Shown here piece after piece: positions 34,916 to 44,739 of a stretch of DNA of 64,000 bases. The DNA is taken from contig JADJAD010000001.1 in the NCBI GenBank assembly GCA_016704465.1, positions 744,001 through 808,000 of the forward strand. Direction: 5' to 3'. The translations under genes and the position numbers were made by a program. The notes beneath the pieces are model-generated. The model was not told where the DNA came from. It made no database searches and saw only the letters and a list, made by a program, of their open reading frames with translations. Each line of letters starts with the position of its first letter. Position 1 is the stretch's first letter. Source of the DNA: Gemmatimonadota bacterium. Lineage in GTDB: Bacteria; Gemmatimonadota; Gemmatimonadetes; Gemmatimonadales; Gemmatimonadaceae.

Positions 34916-36382
34916 CTACCGCGCCGGCAACGCCTCCCGCTGCAACCGCTCCAGCTCCGAGCGCACCACCGGCACGATCGAGTCCCCACGCACCGTCCCC
35001 ATCAGGTTGTCCATCTGGAAGGGATCCCGCTCGAGATCGTACAACTCCTCCATCCCCGGCAGCTCGCGATACACGATGTACGTGTACCGCTCCGTGCGCA
35101 CCGCGTCGTAACCCATGCGCAGCGTGCGCGGGAAGACGATGTCGGTGTAGTACTCGAGAAAGACCGACGTCCGCCACGTGGTCGCGCTCCCGTCCATCAC
35201 CGGCACCAGCGAGACGCCCTGGCGCGCGACGGTGTCGCGCACGCCCGCCATGCTGAGCAAGGTCGAGGCGAAGTCGATGGTCTGGACCATCTGCGACGGC
35301 GTCGTGCCGGCCCGCGCTACACGCGGATAGCGCACGATGAGCGGGATCCTCGCGGTCTCTTCGTACGCGAGTCGCCGCTCCCTGGTCCAGGCCGTGCTCG
35401 CCGTAGAAGTATCCGTGGTCGCTCGTCAGCACGATGATGGTGCTGTCGAGCGCGCTAAGCGAGTCGAGCGTGGCGACGAGTCGACCGAGCGATTCGTCAA
35501 CGCCGAGCAGCATCTCGAGCCGCGCGCGGATGTCCGCATCGCTCGTGCCGGTCGCCGGCGAGAGCGGCGGCAGGCCGGCAATCGTCCGCTGCAGCGCGGG
35601 CTTGCGCACTGGCGCCAGTTTGGCGTTCTCGCGACGCGGCACGACGGCATTGGCGTACCGACCGGCATGCCGCGGCGCCGGGACGAACCCCTCGGGCTGC
35701 CCCGCCGCCATCTGGCCGCGTTGGCCGTCGTTCTGCTGCGCAATATTAGGGTGCAGCGCCTTGTGCGCGAGGAACACCATGAAGGGGGCGCGGCTGGTGT
35801 TCGTGCGGCTGGTATCCGTGCGACTCGTGTCCTTGATGAAGGCGACGACCTGGTCGGTGAGTACGTCGGTGACGTAGCCCGGGACTACCCGACGGGTGCC
35901 ATCGATGTTGAGCGAAGGGTCCATCGCCTCGCCCTGCCCGCGCATCGCGACCCAGTGCGTCCACCCCGGACGCGGCGTGTCGTCGTTGCCCATGTGCCAC
36001 TTGCCGAAGAACCCGGTGCGATATCCCGCGCCTGCAGCGGGATGGCGAACGTCGCGAGGCGATGGCTTGCCGAGTCGCGCGCGGTGTTGTCGACGATGCC
36101 GTTGGTGCGCACGTACTGGCCGGTGAGGATGCTCGCTCGACTCGGGCTGCAGAGCGGCGTGCTCGCGAACGCGTTGAGGAACCGCGCCCCTTCGCTGGCC
36201 AGCCGATCGATGTTCGGCGTCTCGGCGAACGGATGTCCCGCGACGGCGATGTCGTCCCATCGCAGGTCGTCCACCAGCACGAAGACGATGTTCGGTCGCT
36301 GCTCGGCGACCGGAGGCGCGGCGGGTGCGCAACCTAGTGCGACGAGGGCGACGAGTCCGAAGGAGATGACTGACCGTGGCAT
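34916..36382 (-). pseudogene. Type I sulfatase lipoprotein with two frameshifts
   Basis: Start at ATG 36382 gives a signal peptide with lipobox (LVALGC). The metal-binding VLVDDLRWDD (Asp38-Asp39) and the formylglycine motif CSPSR (Cys78) are present, followed by RTGFFGKWHMGND, TSDHGYFYGEHGLDQ and a normal C-terminus (LYDLERDPFQMDNLM). Two one-base shifts break the frame: a missing base near 36027 and an extra base in the GGG run near 35380. Together they restore the original frame. This is either an assembly error or recent decay. It is divergent from a formylglycine-generating enzyme gene, with start codons about 46 bp apart, so the pair is probably co-regulated. Substrate not predictable. 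Confidence 0.85.
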
Positions 36383-36428
36383 GGGGCCAATCATATCCCC
36401 GGCCTCCGGTGACCGCTACATTCTCGCC

Positions 36429-37460
36429 GTGCCCACGCTCCGTGCTCTCTTTCTCGTTGCCGCGATCGCGCTGATCGCCGCCTGTGCGCAGTCGGGCGAC
36501 GCCACCGGGCGATCGGCGCCGCCGGGCCCCGCGCCTGAGGGGATGGTGTGGATCCCTGGCGGCACCTTCGCGATGGGAGACGACGGCCCGTTCGCGCTCC
36601 CGCACGAGCGGCCGGTGCACCGCGTGACGGTGAGCGGATTCTACATGGACGTCGATGCGGTGACGAACGCCGAGTTCGCGGCCTTCGTGAAGGCCACGGG
36701 CCACGTGACGGTCGCCGAGCGCACGCCGGTGCTCGCCGAGATCATGAGTGGGCTTCCTGCGGGAACTCCGCCCCCGCCGCCCGATTTTCTGGTGCCGGGA
36801 TCGCTGGTCTTCACGCCCGCCGAGGGCGAGGTGGACCTGCGCGATGTGTCGCGCTGGTGGCGCTGGGTCCCCGGCGCGAGCTGGCGACATCCGCAGGGGC
36901 CCGGGAGCGACCTCACCGGTCGCGAGCGGCATCCGGTGGTGCAGGTGGCGTGGGAAGATGCGGTGGCGTACGCCGCCTGGGTGGGCGGCCGGCTCCCGAC
37001 GGAGGCCGAGTGGGAGTACGCGGCGCGAGGCGGCCACGAACGCGCTGCCCATCCCTGGGGCGACGCACCGCACGACTCGGCGCATCCGCAGGCACACATC
37101 TACACCGGCACCTTTCCGGCGCACCCGGCACAGCCGATCGCCGTCGGCACGTTGCCGCCTAACGGGTACGGCCTGCACGACATGGCGGGCAACGTCTGGC
37201 AGTGGACGGCCGACTGGTATCACCCCGACACCTACGCACGGCGCGCAGGGATCGAGACCGATCCCACCGGCCCCGCCGGCGGACTCGACCCGCGCACCGA
37301 GGGTGAGCCGACGCGCGTGATCCGCGGCGGCTCGTTCCTCTGCAGCGACGTGTACTGCCGCGGCTATCGGGTGAGCGCGCGCGGCACAGGGGCGCCCGAC
37401 ACCGGGGCGTCGCACATCGGGTTCCGGGTGGTCGTGAGGGGGGCGCCGGCGGCGCGGTAG
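36429..37460 (+). CDS. Formylglycine-generating sulfatase-maturing enzyme, lipoprotein
   Basis: 343 residues from a GTG at 36429, which opens a signal peptide and lipobox (LIAAC). The FGE-sulfatase domain is complete: GMVWIPGGTFAMG, HRVTVSGFYMDVDAVTNAEF, PVVQVAWEDAVAYAAW, GRLPTEAEWEYAARGG, GLHDMAGNVWQWTADWY and RGGSFLCSDVYC. Cys305 and Cys310 in that last motif match the catalytic Cys-x4-Cys pair of true formylglycine-generating enzymes, which oxidise the Cys of CxPSR in sulfatases. The neighbour is exactly such a sulfatase. A copper cofactor is expected from characterised FGEs. Confidence 0.9.
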   Translation: MPTLRALFLVAAIALIAACAQSGDATGRSAPPGPAPEGMVWIPGGTFAMGDDGPFALPHERPVHRVTVSGFYMDVDAVTNAEFAAFVKATGHVTVAERTPVLAEIMSGLPAGTPPPPPDFLVPGSLVFTPAEGEVDLRDVSRWWRWVPGASWRHPQGPGSDLTGRERHPVVQVAWEDAVAYAAWVGGRLPTEAEWEYAARGGHERAAHPWGDAPHDSAHPQAHIYTGTFPAHPAQPIAVGTLPPNGYGLHDMAGNVWQWTADWYHPDTYARRAGIETDPTGPAGGLDPRTEGEPTRVIRGGSFLCSDVYCRGYRVSARGTGAPDTGASHIGFRVVVRGAPAAR

Positions 37461-37656
37461 TCGGCGGCGAGTGTGCAACTACAGCCGAACTCCTCGCGGC
37501 TGGTGATTGGTCTAACTCCCGCGCTGGGGCGCGCTGGTGTCGTCGAGGGCCTGACTTCGGGATCGGGGTGAGGGGACCAGGCTCTTACGTGCTTGCTGGA
37601 GGTGAGGACGATGCTCCACCGTTCATACCACTCGGAGATGAGCCAAACATCCTGTC

Positions 37657-38007
37657 ATGCACATCATCACTCTTGACTCCGAGAGTGCCGTACCGATCAC
37701 CGAGTATCACAGCCGCGCCGCGCGTGCGCAGCTTCTCGGCGATGGATACGGCGAGTCGCATTTCTTTGCCGTCCACATCGCTCCCGGAGGCCACATCGGC
37801 CCGCACCCGGCCGGCTTCGGACAGCTCTTCTGCGCCATCGCCGGCGCGGGCTGGGTCGCAGGCGCCGATGGTGTGCGGCACGAGCTCCGGCCCGGACAAG
37901 CCGCCGTCATCGCACGTGGCGAACCGCACGCGAAAGGCAGCGACACTGGATTGACCGCGTTGATGCTGCAAGTTGCCGACTTGGTCACAGCGCCGGACGC
38001 GGGATAG
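37657..38007 (+). CDS. Cupin-domain protein
   Basis: 116 residues forming one cupin barrel: HFFAVHIAPGGHIGPHPAG (motif 1, with three His), GAGWVAGADGVRHELRPGQA (between motifs) and VIARGEPHAKGSD (motif 2, His near the end). Small single-domain cupins include isomerases, dioxygenases and sensors; the role here is unknown. It stands alone between the FGE gene and the remnant region. Confidence 0.8.
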   Translation: MHIITLDSESAVPITEYHSRAARAQLLGDGYGESHFFAVHIAPGGHIGPHPAGFGQLFCAIAGAGWVAGADGVRHELRPGQAAVIARGEPHAKGSDTGLTALMLQVADLVTAPDAG

Positions 38008-38733
38008 CAGCCCCCTCGTCGCGCGTGCTCGTTTCCGGTGATGGCGCGCGCCGGTGATGGCGCGGGAAGGCAGGCCCGTCGCGACAATTCGCCCCGCGAC
38101 CGATCCCGGCGGCTCGTTCCCCTGCAGCGACGTCTACCTGTCGGACGATATCTGGCAGGGCGCGCGGATCGTGACGCCGGTATCGATTCGCGCCTCGTCG
38201 TGCGGTGTGTATCGCGGGCGCGGAGCGAGCGGGCGCTGCAAACAGCAGCGAAGTCATGGCGCTGGTCGAGCACATTGCGTTGGCGGTGCCGCGTGGGCTC
38301 GTGCTCTTCTTCGGGTCGATCGCCTGGTTTTGCAGCTGGACGAGGGGACAGGCGAAGGATGCGCCGCTACACGAGGAGCCCGGGGCCAACGTGGAAGGAG
38401 AAGTGCGCTAGGCTGGGGGCGAGCGGCAGCCAGTTGTCCTGGCAGCCGGGCGGGGGGGGGTTGGACCATCTCTCGCTCATTCGGCCGCGCGGACGGAAGC
38501 GAGTACGCGTCGGCCCGCGCTGACCGGGACGAAGAGTGACCATACCCTTCGTAGTACCCGAAGCGCTACCGCGCCTGCACCAAATCCCGGATGACGCACC
38601 GCGCACCGGTGCCGTAGCGGCAATGGGCTCCAGGTCGGCACGCTCGCCCGCCTCCCGTCGGGGTCCGCGCTCTCCCGAGGTGTCGGTGCCTCGGTAAGCA
38701 CTCTCGCGTCTCCCTCCAATCACTCGACGCACC
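38008..38733. other. Mosaic of gene remnants
   Basis: No intact gene. From left to right: a 16-bp direct repeat (38035-38066), a 31-bp segment (38107-38137) that agrees at 29 bases with the active-site codons of the FGE gene (37325-37355), then the C-terminal piece of an OPT transporter (38205-38411). The rest (38412-38733) shows nothing recognisable. Confidence 0.65.
38205..38411 (+). pseudogene. Duplicated C-terminal fragment of OPT transporter
   Basis: Reads AGAERAGAANSSEVMALVE, then GLVLFFGSIAWFCSWTRGQ and KDAPLHEEP...VEGEVR, ending at the same point as the OPT gene (31840). Most residues are identical to the OPT C-terminus, and DNA identity is high enough to indicate a copy rather than a distant relative. 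No upstream part of the gene accompanies it. Confidence 0.85.
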
Positions 38734-39942
38734 ATGTCGCGCCTCGTCCGGACCTCCGTCCCTACGGCTGCCTTCCTGCTCGCGACCCTCGTCGGCTGCG
38801 CAAGCGGCCGACAGGGAGGTCCAGCCGAGCTTCCGCCAGCCGCCGTCGCCAACATCGAGCTGCGCATGGTGGGGAGCGAAACGACGTGGGTCGCCCGCGG
38901 TGCCGGCTATGAACTGGCCGCTCGCTCGCAGCGAGATATCGTCTGGCTACAGCCACTCGTCGATCGGCAGGCTACGGCGTTCCGCGCGGTGTTCGACACC
39001 GTTCCGGCCCTCGTGCAGGCGGCGGTCGAGCACGCGACGGCACCGGGCACTCCGAGCGCACCCGGCGCGGTAACCCCGATCATCCCTTCCCCCGGGATTC
39101 CGCTCGTCACGCTGACCATTGGCGGTGGCCCCGGCGGAACGGGCACGTCGGGCGATGGAGACGCCGCGCGCGCTCGGAAGCCGCCGTCGCGCGGGACGGG
39201 TCGTGGCAGCGGGGGAGACAAGGACGGTCGCCGCAGCGACGTGGTTTTCGAGGGGGCGGCCTCGCCGCTGCGCCAATTGGTGCGCGCCTGGCTCTCGGCG
39301 CGAGCATCGGCCCTGACGTCCCACTCGGTCGGTCACGCCGCGTCTGCGGGCGTCATGAACGACCCACGCGTCCCCGCCTGGGCCGAAGACGCGCTCCTCG
39401 GCATGACGGCCGATTCCACGCGCGTGAACGCCGTCGCGCGTGAACTGATTGCCAGCGACTCGCTGTATCCGCTCGACCAGTTCTTCACCATGCTTCGTCC
39501 GCCGATCGACGTGCGGCAGGTTGCGAGCGGTGGCGCGCGCGGCGCCGGCGACCGACCGTCGCAGGGTGGCGGCGGCACGGGGGGACGGGGCGGGGGGGGG
39601 ATCGGCGGCGGCATGGGCGGGCGGGGGGGGGGGGGTGCCCGAGGCGGCGGGATGGGCGGTGGCGGTCGGCAGGGTCAGGGCGACGCTCAGGCAGCGCGCC
39701 CGAACTCGGACATCTTGCGCGGCGGCATGCTGTTCAACGCCGAGGCGCTCGTCCTCTCGCATTGCCTGACGGCGCAGGAAGGCACCCGGTTCGTCGGCAC
39801 CCTGATCGACGCACAGATGACGGGAAAGCCGCTGTCCGATGCGGTCGGAACCGCGAAGGTCGTCCCAGCGGACCTGACCCGCCTCGACGACTACTGGAGG
39901 CGCTGGATGGCCTACCGACTGCAGGACGCGCACGGCGGGTGA
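38734..39942 (+). CDS. Gly-rich lipoprotein, unknown
   Basis: 402 residues; signal peptide with lipobox (LATLVGC). Two globular parts (about 35-125 and 175-270) are separated by a charged Gly/Ser/Arg linker. A highly Gly-rich segment (about 270-320, GGGGTGGRGGGG and GGGMGGRGGGG) precedes a C-terminal ~80 residues (LFNAEALVLSHCLTAQEGTRF). No family recognised. The Gly-rich coding stretch contains a run of 13 G (39623-39635), a site where length errors, real or technical, would shift the frame; as given the frame is open throughout. Confidence 0.75.
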   Translation: MSRLVRTSVPTAAFLLATLVGCASGRQGGPAELPPAAVANIELRMVGSETTWVARGAGYELAARSQRDIVWLQPLVDRQATAFRAVFDTVPALVQAAVEHATAPGTPSAPGAVTPIIPSPGIPLVTLTIGGGPGGTGTSGDGDAARARKPPSRGTGRGSGGDKDGRRSDVVFEGAASPLRQLVRAWLSARASALTSHSVGHAASAGVMNDPRVPAWAEDALLGMTADSTRVNAVARELIASDSLYPLDQFFTMLRPPIDVRQVASGGARGAGDRPSQGGGGTGGRGGGGIGGGMGGRGGGGARGGGMGGGGRQGQGDAQAARPNSDILRGGMLFNAEALVLSHCLTAQEGTRFVGTLIDAQMTGKPLSDAVGTAKVVPADLTRLDDYWRRWMAYRLQDAHGG

Positions 39943-40018
39943 TCGCCTGCGCGGAGGGGGTCAGCTGATGACCGCGGCGCACCGGGTGTCGCTGGTGGGA
40001 CATCTCTCACCAACTTGA

Positions 40019-40240
40019 ACGGAGAGTCGCTGGACGCGCGGCACGACGGAGAACTTCCGCCTCGTCGAATCACCGGTCCCCGACCTCGCCGATGACATTC
40101 CGTTGACCCTCGGCTTTACCGCTCGCGCCACGCCCGACGGGCGTATGGTCCGCCGCGTGATCAGTGCCCGAGTAAGCAGTCGCAAGGAGCGCCGCCGATA
40201 TGCGGACGAGAACGTCACCTCCACGATGGGCTGCGCCTAG
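40019..40240 (+). pseudogene. Possible BrnT-like toxin remnant
   Basis: Open from just after a TGA at 40016 to TAG at 40238. The part LGFTARATPDGRMVRRVISA, then RVSSRKERRRYADEN resembles the end of BrnT-type toxins (IRVISAR..SRKERR.Y). There is no start codon context and the first half does not match. The remainder of the gap (39943-40372) shows nothing else. Confidence 0.45.
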
Positions 40241-40372
40241 GCGGTGCCCGGCGTCCGGGACATGTTGCGGGCCGCGCCGGCCGCGACGAGCACACATCCC
40301 GCGATCGGGAAATCGCTGATCCGATCGGGAGATGCGGTAAAGACATTGGTCGAATTGACCATTCCTCGCAGC

Positions 40373-41038
40373 CTATTCTCTGTCGCGCACGAGCCGAACG
40401 TGGTTCAGTACACGGATCGCATCACCCTGCGGGCCGTTGCCTTCGGGGTATTTCGCCGCATCACCGATCTTGGGGTCGGAGCGCTGCGCCCCCGCGCCGT
40501 GCACATCCGTCCAACCACTTACGAAACCCATGGCCCGGCCAAAGCTGACATAGGCGGCAAATGTGCCGGGTTGGTCGGTGAAATTGGCGTGGGTGGTGGA
40601 GCTCCAATGGAACGGATAGTCAAGCTGCCCCGCTTCATTGGTGATTTCACTGATCTCGAACACCGGGTCGATGGCCGCGGACTGCGTTACGTCGGGTGAG
40701 CGGGTGTAATCGACGATGCCCTGCAATTCCTTGATATTCGGCACGCGCCAGTCGTCGTGCCCAAGGTAGTCCGAGGCATTCATGTCCTCGGCCCAGGCGA
40801 GCGCGTCTTCCCACGAGACGGCTCCGCCATTGTCTGCCTGCGCCCACATCAGTCCGCTGGCCGCGTCGGTGACGGTGCCATCGCCGTTGTCGGTCAGATC
40901 GGGCACACCGTATCCTCGCGCGCCGCGCACGTACATGATGTAGAACGTCTTGTCGCGACCGAAGAAGTCGAGGCCGTAGCCCTTGATCCGCCCATCCGCG
41001 AAGTTCACGCCGAAGAGCGTTTCCGCCTCGCCGTGCAT
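40373..41038 (-). pseudogene. DUF1566 (Lcl C-terminal domain) protein, 5'-truncated
   Basis: From the first usable ATG (41038): VPDLTDNGDGTVTDAASGLM, then SWEDALAWAEDMN, DDWRVPNIKELQGIVDYTRSP, FHWSSTTHA and DVHGAGAQRSDPK. This is a complete DUF1566/Lcl domain, found in exported and surface proteins. The frame remains open with sensible sequence (GERLIDGQLASSTRYVWKTM) upstream of the ATG but meets TAA near 41150 without any start or signal peptide, so the original N-terminus is missing. Function of the domain is not established. Confidence 0.65.
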
Positions 41039-41781
41039 CGTTTTCCAGACATAGCGCGTGCTCGACGCCAGTTGACCATCGATCAGGCGCTCGCCGGCGT
41101 CAGTCTCTCCGTTGTGTTGACGCAGGCGGCGGTACTCATCCCGTTAGGCTACCACGCGGATCGTGGCTGTTATCTCTTCGCCTCGTCCGCGTCACTCCCG
41201 GTGCGAGCAGCAGGAATGCACATCGTACGGTTTCCGCGCCGACTCGGCAGGCTCGAGGTGCCGTCCGGTACGACCGACGGTAACGTCTCACCCGTGCCCC
41301 ATGCCGGCCTCGGGTGCGCGGCGGCGCGGGGCGTCGTGGATGCGGTCTCGGGCGCTTGCGGCATGGGCGGCAGTGCGCATATCGGGCCCCTGGTGGACGT
41401 CGCGCGCGGACGCTGACCGCGACCGACCTCAAAACCTGCGATCCAGCGGACCAAGGCGTTACGGAATGCGGCGTGCGGCCGCAACCCATACAACGCCTTG
41501 GCTGCTGAACGACGACGTTTCGCGGCTAACCGGACTCCCTGCTGCTGAAGGCGGGACCCATGCGCCGCCCAAAGAGGGATGCAAGTGTCGCCTAACGGGC
41601 TCTGATGCGGCCGGGCGCGAGGCTGCCAGGCGTCGGCAGTCGCGGCTGTAGGGCCGTAGGCGCGCCGCCCCGCGTCGTTCCACGAGCCGGTAGAGTTGCG
41701 CCGGGAGTTGCGGCGGTGGTCGCATCGACGGCGCCTTCTTCCTAGATTCTCGCACCTCCCCTACTCGGACTCCTGACGCCC
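41039..41781. other. Long gap without a recognisable gene
   Basis: Apart from the upstream coding remnant of the DUF1566 gene (to about 41150), no reading frame shows a domain or signal peptide. The right end must contain the promoter of glutamate dehydrogenase. Confidence 0.5.
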
Positions 41782-43191
41782 ATGTCTGGCTTTCTGCAGC
41801 AGGTCAACGCGGCATTCGATCGCGCCGCCGCCTTCACGCCGCACGACCCGACGCTGCTGGCGCATATCAAGGCGTGCAACGCCGTCTACTACACCTCCTT
41901 CCCGCTCAAGCGCGACGGCGGCACGATCGAGGTGATCCATGCGTGGCGCGCGGAGCACAGCCAGCATAAGTCCCCCACGAAGGGCGGCATTCGCTACAGC
42001 ATGAACGTGAGTGACGACGAGGTCATGGCCCTCGCCGCCCTCATGACCTACAAGTGCGCGATCGTGGACGTGCCGTTCGGCGGCGCCAAGGGTGGCGTAA
42101 AGATCGATCGCCGCAAGTACTCGGAGGCCGAGCTGGAGCGCATCACGCGCCGCTACACGTTCGAGCTGGTGCGCAAGAACTTCATCGGCCCCGGCATCGA
42201 CGTGCCGGCGCCGGACTACGGCACTTCCTCGAAGGAGATGGCGTGGATCGCCGATACCTACGCCAGCCTGGCAGGCGGGGAACTCGATGCCCTGGCGTGC
42301 GTCACCGCCAAGCCGCTGGCACAGGGCGGCATTCGCGGGCGTACGGAGGCCACGGGACGCGGGGTGTACTTTGGCCTTCGCGAAGTGTGCGACTCGGACG
42401 CAGAGATGCGTCCCCTCGGTCTCACCCGCGGGCTGGCCGGCAAGACGGTCGTAGTGCAGGGTCTTGGCAATGTGGGCTTCCACGCCGCGAAGTTCTTGCA
42501 GCAGGCGGGCGCGATCATTGTCGGGATCGCGGAGTACGATGGAGCGATCACGAGCCGCAAGGGACTGGACGTGGAAGCGGTCGCCGCCCACCGCGAGGAG
42601 CACGGGACGGTGATCGGATTCCCCGGTGCCACCAACATCGCGAACACGCTCGACGGCCTGGAGATTGAGTGTGACATCCTCATTCCAGCCGCGCTCGAGC
42701 ACCAGCTCACCGCCGACAACGCCCCGCGCATCAAGGCGAAGATCATCGCCGAGGCGGCGAACGGGCCGATGACGACGGAGGCCGAGGCGATTCTCGAGCA
42801 GAAGGGGATCCTCATCCTCCCCGACATCTGGCTGAACGCGGGCGGCGTGATCGTGTCCTACTTCGAGTGGCTGAAGAACCTCTCCCATGTGCGCTTCGGC
42901 CGCATGGAGAAGCGGTACGAGGAAGGCGCGTTCCGTCGCGTGCTCAAGGCCATCGAGCAGTCCACAGGCACCACCTTCCCCGAAGCCGAAGCGCGCGCCA
43001 TCACCGAGGGCCCAAGCGAGGAAGACCTCGTGAACTCGGGGCTGGAAGAGTCGCTGAGTTCCGCGTATCACCAGATGCGCGAGATCCGCGAACGCCAGGT
43101 GAAGGAGCGGGTGAATCTCCGAACCGCGGCGTTCATCAGTGCGATCGACAAGGTGGCGCGTTCATACGTGGACATGGGCATCTTCCCCTAA
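41782..43191 (+). CDS. gdhA: Glutamate dehydrogenase (Glu/Leu/Phe/Val dehydrogenase family)
   Basis: 469 residues. Interconverts glutamate and 2-oxoglutarate plus ammonia using NAD(P). Substrate-site lysines are in place: Lys67 (SPTKGGIRY), Lys91 (TYKCAIVDVPFGG) and catalytic Lys103 (GGAKGG). The GPGIDVPAPDYGT segment and the Rossmann motif GLGNVGFHAAKF (about residue 227) follow. Leu, Val or Phe dehydrogenases are shorter and lack this SPTKGG/GIDVPAPD context, so glutamate is the likely substrate. A single gene with its own promoter; it may absorb nitrogen released by the arginase/cyclodeaminase pathway (inference). Confidence 0.93.
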   Translation: MSGFLQQVNAAFDRAAAFTPHDPTLLAHIKACNAVYYTSFPLKRDGGTIEVIHAWRAEHSQHKSPTKGGIRYSMNVSDDEVMALAALMTYKCAIVDVPFGGAKGGVKIDRRKYSEAELERITRRYTFELVRKNFIGPGIDVPAPDYGTSSKEMAWIADTYASLAGGELDALACVTAKPLAQGGIRGRTEATGRGVYFGLREVCDSDAEMRPLGLTRGLAGKTVVVQGLGNVGFHAAKFLQQAGAIIVGIAEYDGAITSRKGLDVEAVAAHREEHGTVIGFPGATNIANTLDGLEIECDILIPAALEHQLTADNAPRIKAKIIAEAANGPMTTEAEAILEQKGILILPDIWLNAGGVIVSYFEWLKNLSHVRFGRMEKRYEEGAFRRVLKAIEQSTGTTFPEAEARAITEGPSEEDLVNSGLEESLSSAYHQMREIRERQVKERVNLRTAAFISAIDKVARSYVDMGIFP

Positions 43192-43345
43192 CCAGGCGAA
43201 GACTTCTCCCGGCGGACAGGAGTCGAACTCGGCAACCGGTGCGGCGCCGGTGGCCAGTCGCCGCGACGCCCGCACCACCAACGCTGGCGCATCCCGACAG
43301 CTCGGCCTTCGCGTGGCCTCTCGTTAGGGTGTGCGGTGGGCGGGG

Positions 43346-44503
43346 TCAGTCCTGCTGGCCCGGCGAGTCCGGAATCCCGCCTGGCACCAACTTCCCTTCG
43401 CGCCACAGGCGTTTCACGTCGGTGACTCCTGCGGTGAACCAACCCAAGCTGGTGAGACGTTCGTCTGTGTCTTCTTCTTCGACACGCACTGTTGCCGTGT
43501 AGTAGTAGAACACTTCACCCTTGTTGGCATGTGTCGCGCTGAGCATCGCTGCCACGCCGGTGAATGGCAGGTAGGCATTGTCGCCGTTGTTGTACGTCCA
43601 CGCGCCGTCGGTGAACGAGAGCCACCCAATTGAGCCCGGCAGCGTCGACGCTCCCGCCTGACTCGAGAGCTGAGCCGGACGAGGTGGGACGCCCCCCGAC
43701 GGCGATGCGGCCTTCACCTTCCCCAGGGGCACCAGCAGCTGATAGCGCGGCTCGGGATCCGCCATCCACTCCACGTACATGCCGTCCTTGAGCTCAGGGC
43801 GGCCGGCGACCAGGCCGCCAAGTCCTTCCTGCGCCAGCATCCGCTTCACCAGTTCCAGCCGTCGCGCCCGGTCCTCCGCTTCGCGCCGAGGGCGGTCGCG
43901 CATGTCGCCGAACGTTGCAACCGGGTCGGACACCAGGCGAAACGATGCCGCCATGGCGTCGATCATCTGCAGTCCTTCGGCCAATGATGCCTCCGATTCG
44001 ACGGCGTGCCAAATGATGCGCAGCCGTCGAGTCCTGTCGACATGCTGGAAGATGTGGGACGGTTCGTTCACGCTACCGGTCGCGTAGACCGCCGCTGTCG
44101 CCGTCGTGGTGCCGGTGCCTCGCGTCGACGTGTGCACGTTGCCACGCGTGTCGGGCGACACCGAAAAGGTTGGTGGATACATCGTGTACGAGTCGGCGCT
44201 TGCATCGGCCGCCATCACCGAAACCACCAGCAGCTGCTTGTACATGCTATGTGCAAACATCGACCGCCACAGGTACGTCGAGCCAAACGTAAAGGCCAAT
44301 TGGTCGGCCTGGTGGCTCCGCATTCCCTTGAGCATCTCGTTCTTGAGGCTCTTGGGCAGCTTGATGACCGCGATGTCGTCGAGTCTTCTTTCCGTCAGTG
44401 GTTCACTGCGCATGGTGGTCCTCGTGGAGGGACTCAGTGAACTCACGGCCATCAGCGCGGGCAACAGCGTTGTGGCAATCGACGAAAGGGCGGGAATGGT
44501 CAC
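43346..44503 (-). CDS. Hypothetical protein, possibly exported
   Basis: 385 residues from a GTG at 44503 (TIPALSSIATTLLPALMAVS resembles a signal peptide); ATGs at 44452 and 44413 are alternatives, and the open frame further upstream to 44917 looks non-coding. Core segments include FTFGSTYLWRSMFAHSMYKQLLVVSVMAA, RRLRIIWHAVESEASLAEGLQ, and KDGMYVEWMADPEPRYQLLVPLG, ending in a charged tail. An Ala/Thr-rich linker (TGTTTATAAVYATG) is present. No family recognised. It converges on glutamate dehydrogenase. Confidence 0.65.
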   Translation of the reverse strand: MTIPALSSIATTLLPALMAVSSLSPSTRTTMRSEPLTERRLDDIAVIKLPKSLKNEMLKGMRSHQADQLAFTFGSTYLWRSMFAHSMYKQLLVVSVMAADASADSYTMYPPTFSVSPDTRGNVHTSTRGTGTTTATAAVYATGSVNEPSHIFQHVDRTRRLRIIWHAVESEASLAEGLQMIDAMAASFRLVSDPVATFGDMRDRPRREAEDRARRLELVKRMLAQEGLGGLVAGRPELKDGMYVEWMADPEPRYQLLVPLGKVKAASPSGGVPPRPAQLSSQAGASTLPGSIGWLSFTDGAWTYNNGDNAYLPFTGVAAMLSATHANKGEVFYYYTATVRVEEEDTDERLTSLGWFTAGVTDVKRLWREGKLVPGGIPDSPGQQD

Positions 44504-44739
44504 AGCAGTGGCCTGAGGGTCCCCCCGTGCTTTCGCCAGGCGTAGGCAGGCGGTCGTGCCGGGGTGCAGGAGAATAGTACGGGCGAAACTGCTCGAGGTT
44601 AGGGGTGTGCAGGCTTCACGCGGTCGCTCGTCGCTGTCCTCACGCCGCCAGCGTCGAATCGGCGTGGGCTCGATAGCTCCGGCACGCGATCGCGCGCCGG
44701 GATGTACGGCGTGCGGCGCAGGCATCCACCGCCCGCTCG

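Noticed and set aside
35337..36428. Long N-terminal extension of the FGE frame
   Set aside because: It is antisense to the sulfatase gene and lacks protein character; the lipoprotein signal at the GTG 36429 marks the real start.
34833..37478. 881-codon minus-strand frame spanning the sulfatase and FGE genes
   Set aside because: Only the middle part is sulfatase coding sequence; the first ~390 codons lie antisense to the FGE gene and show no protein-like features.
41591..41596. CCTAAC words considered as integron attC-like sites
   Set aside because: No paired core sites with the expected spacing, no integrase, and the word recurs throughout the window including inside genes.
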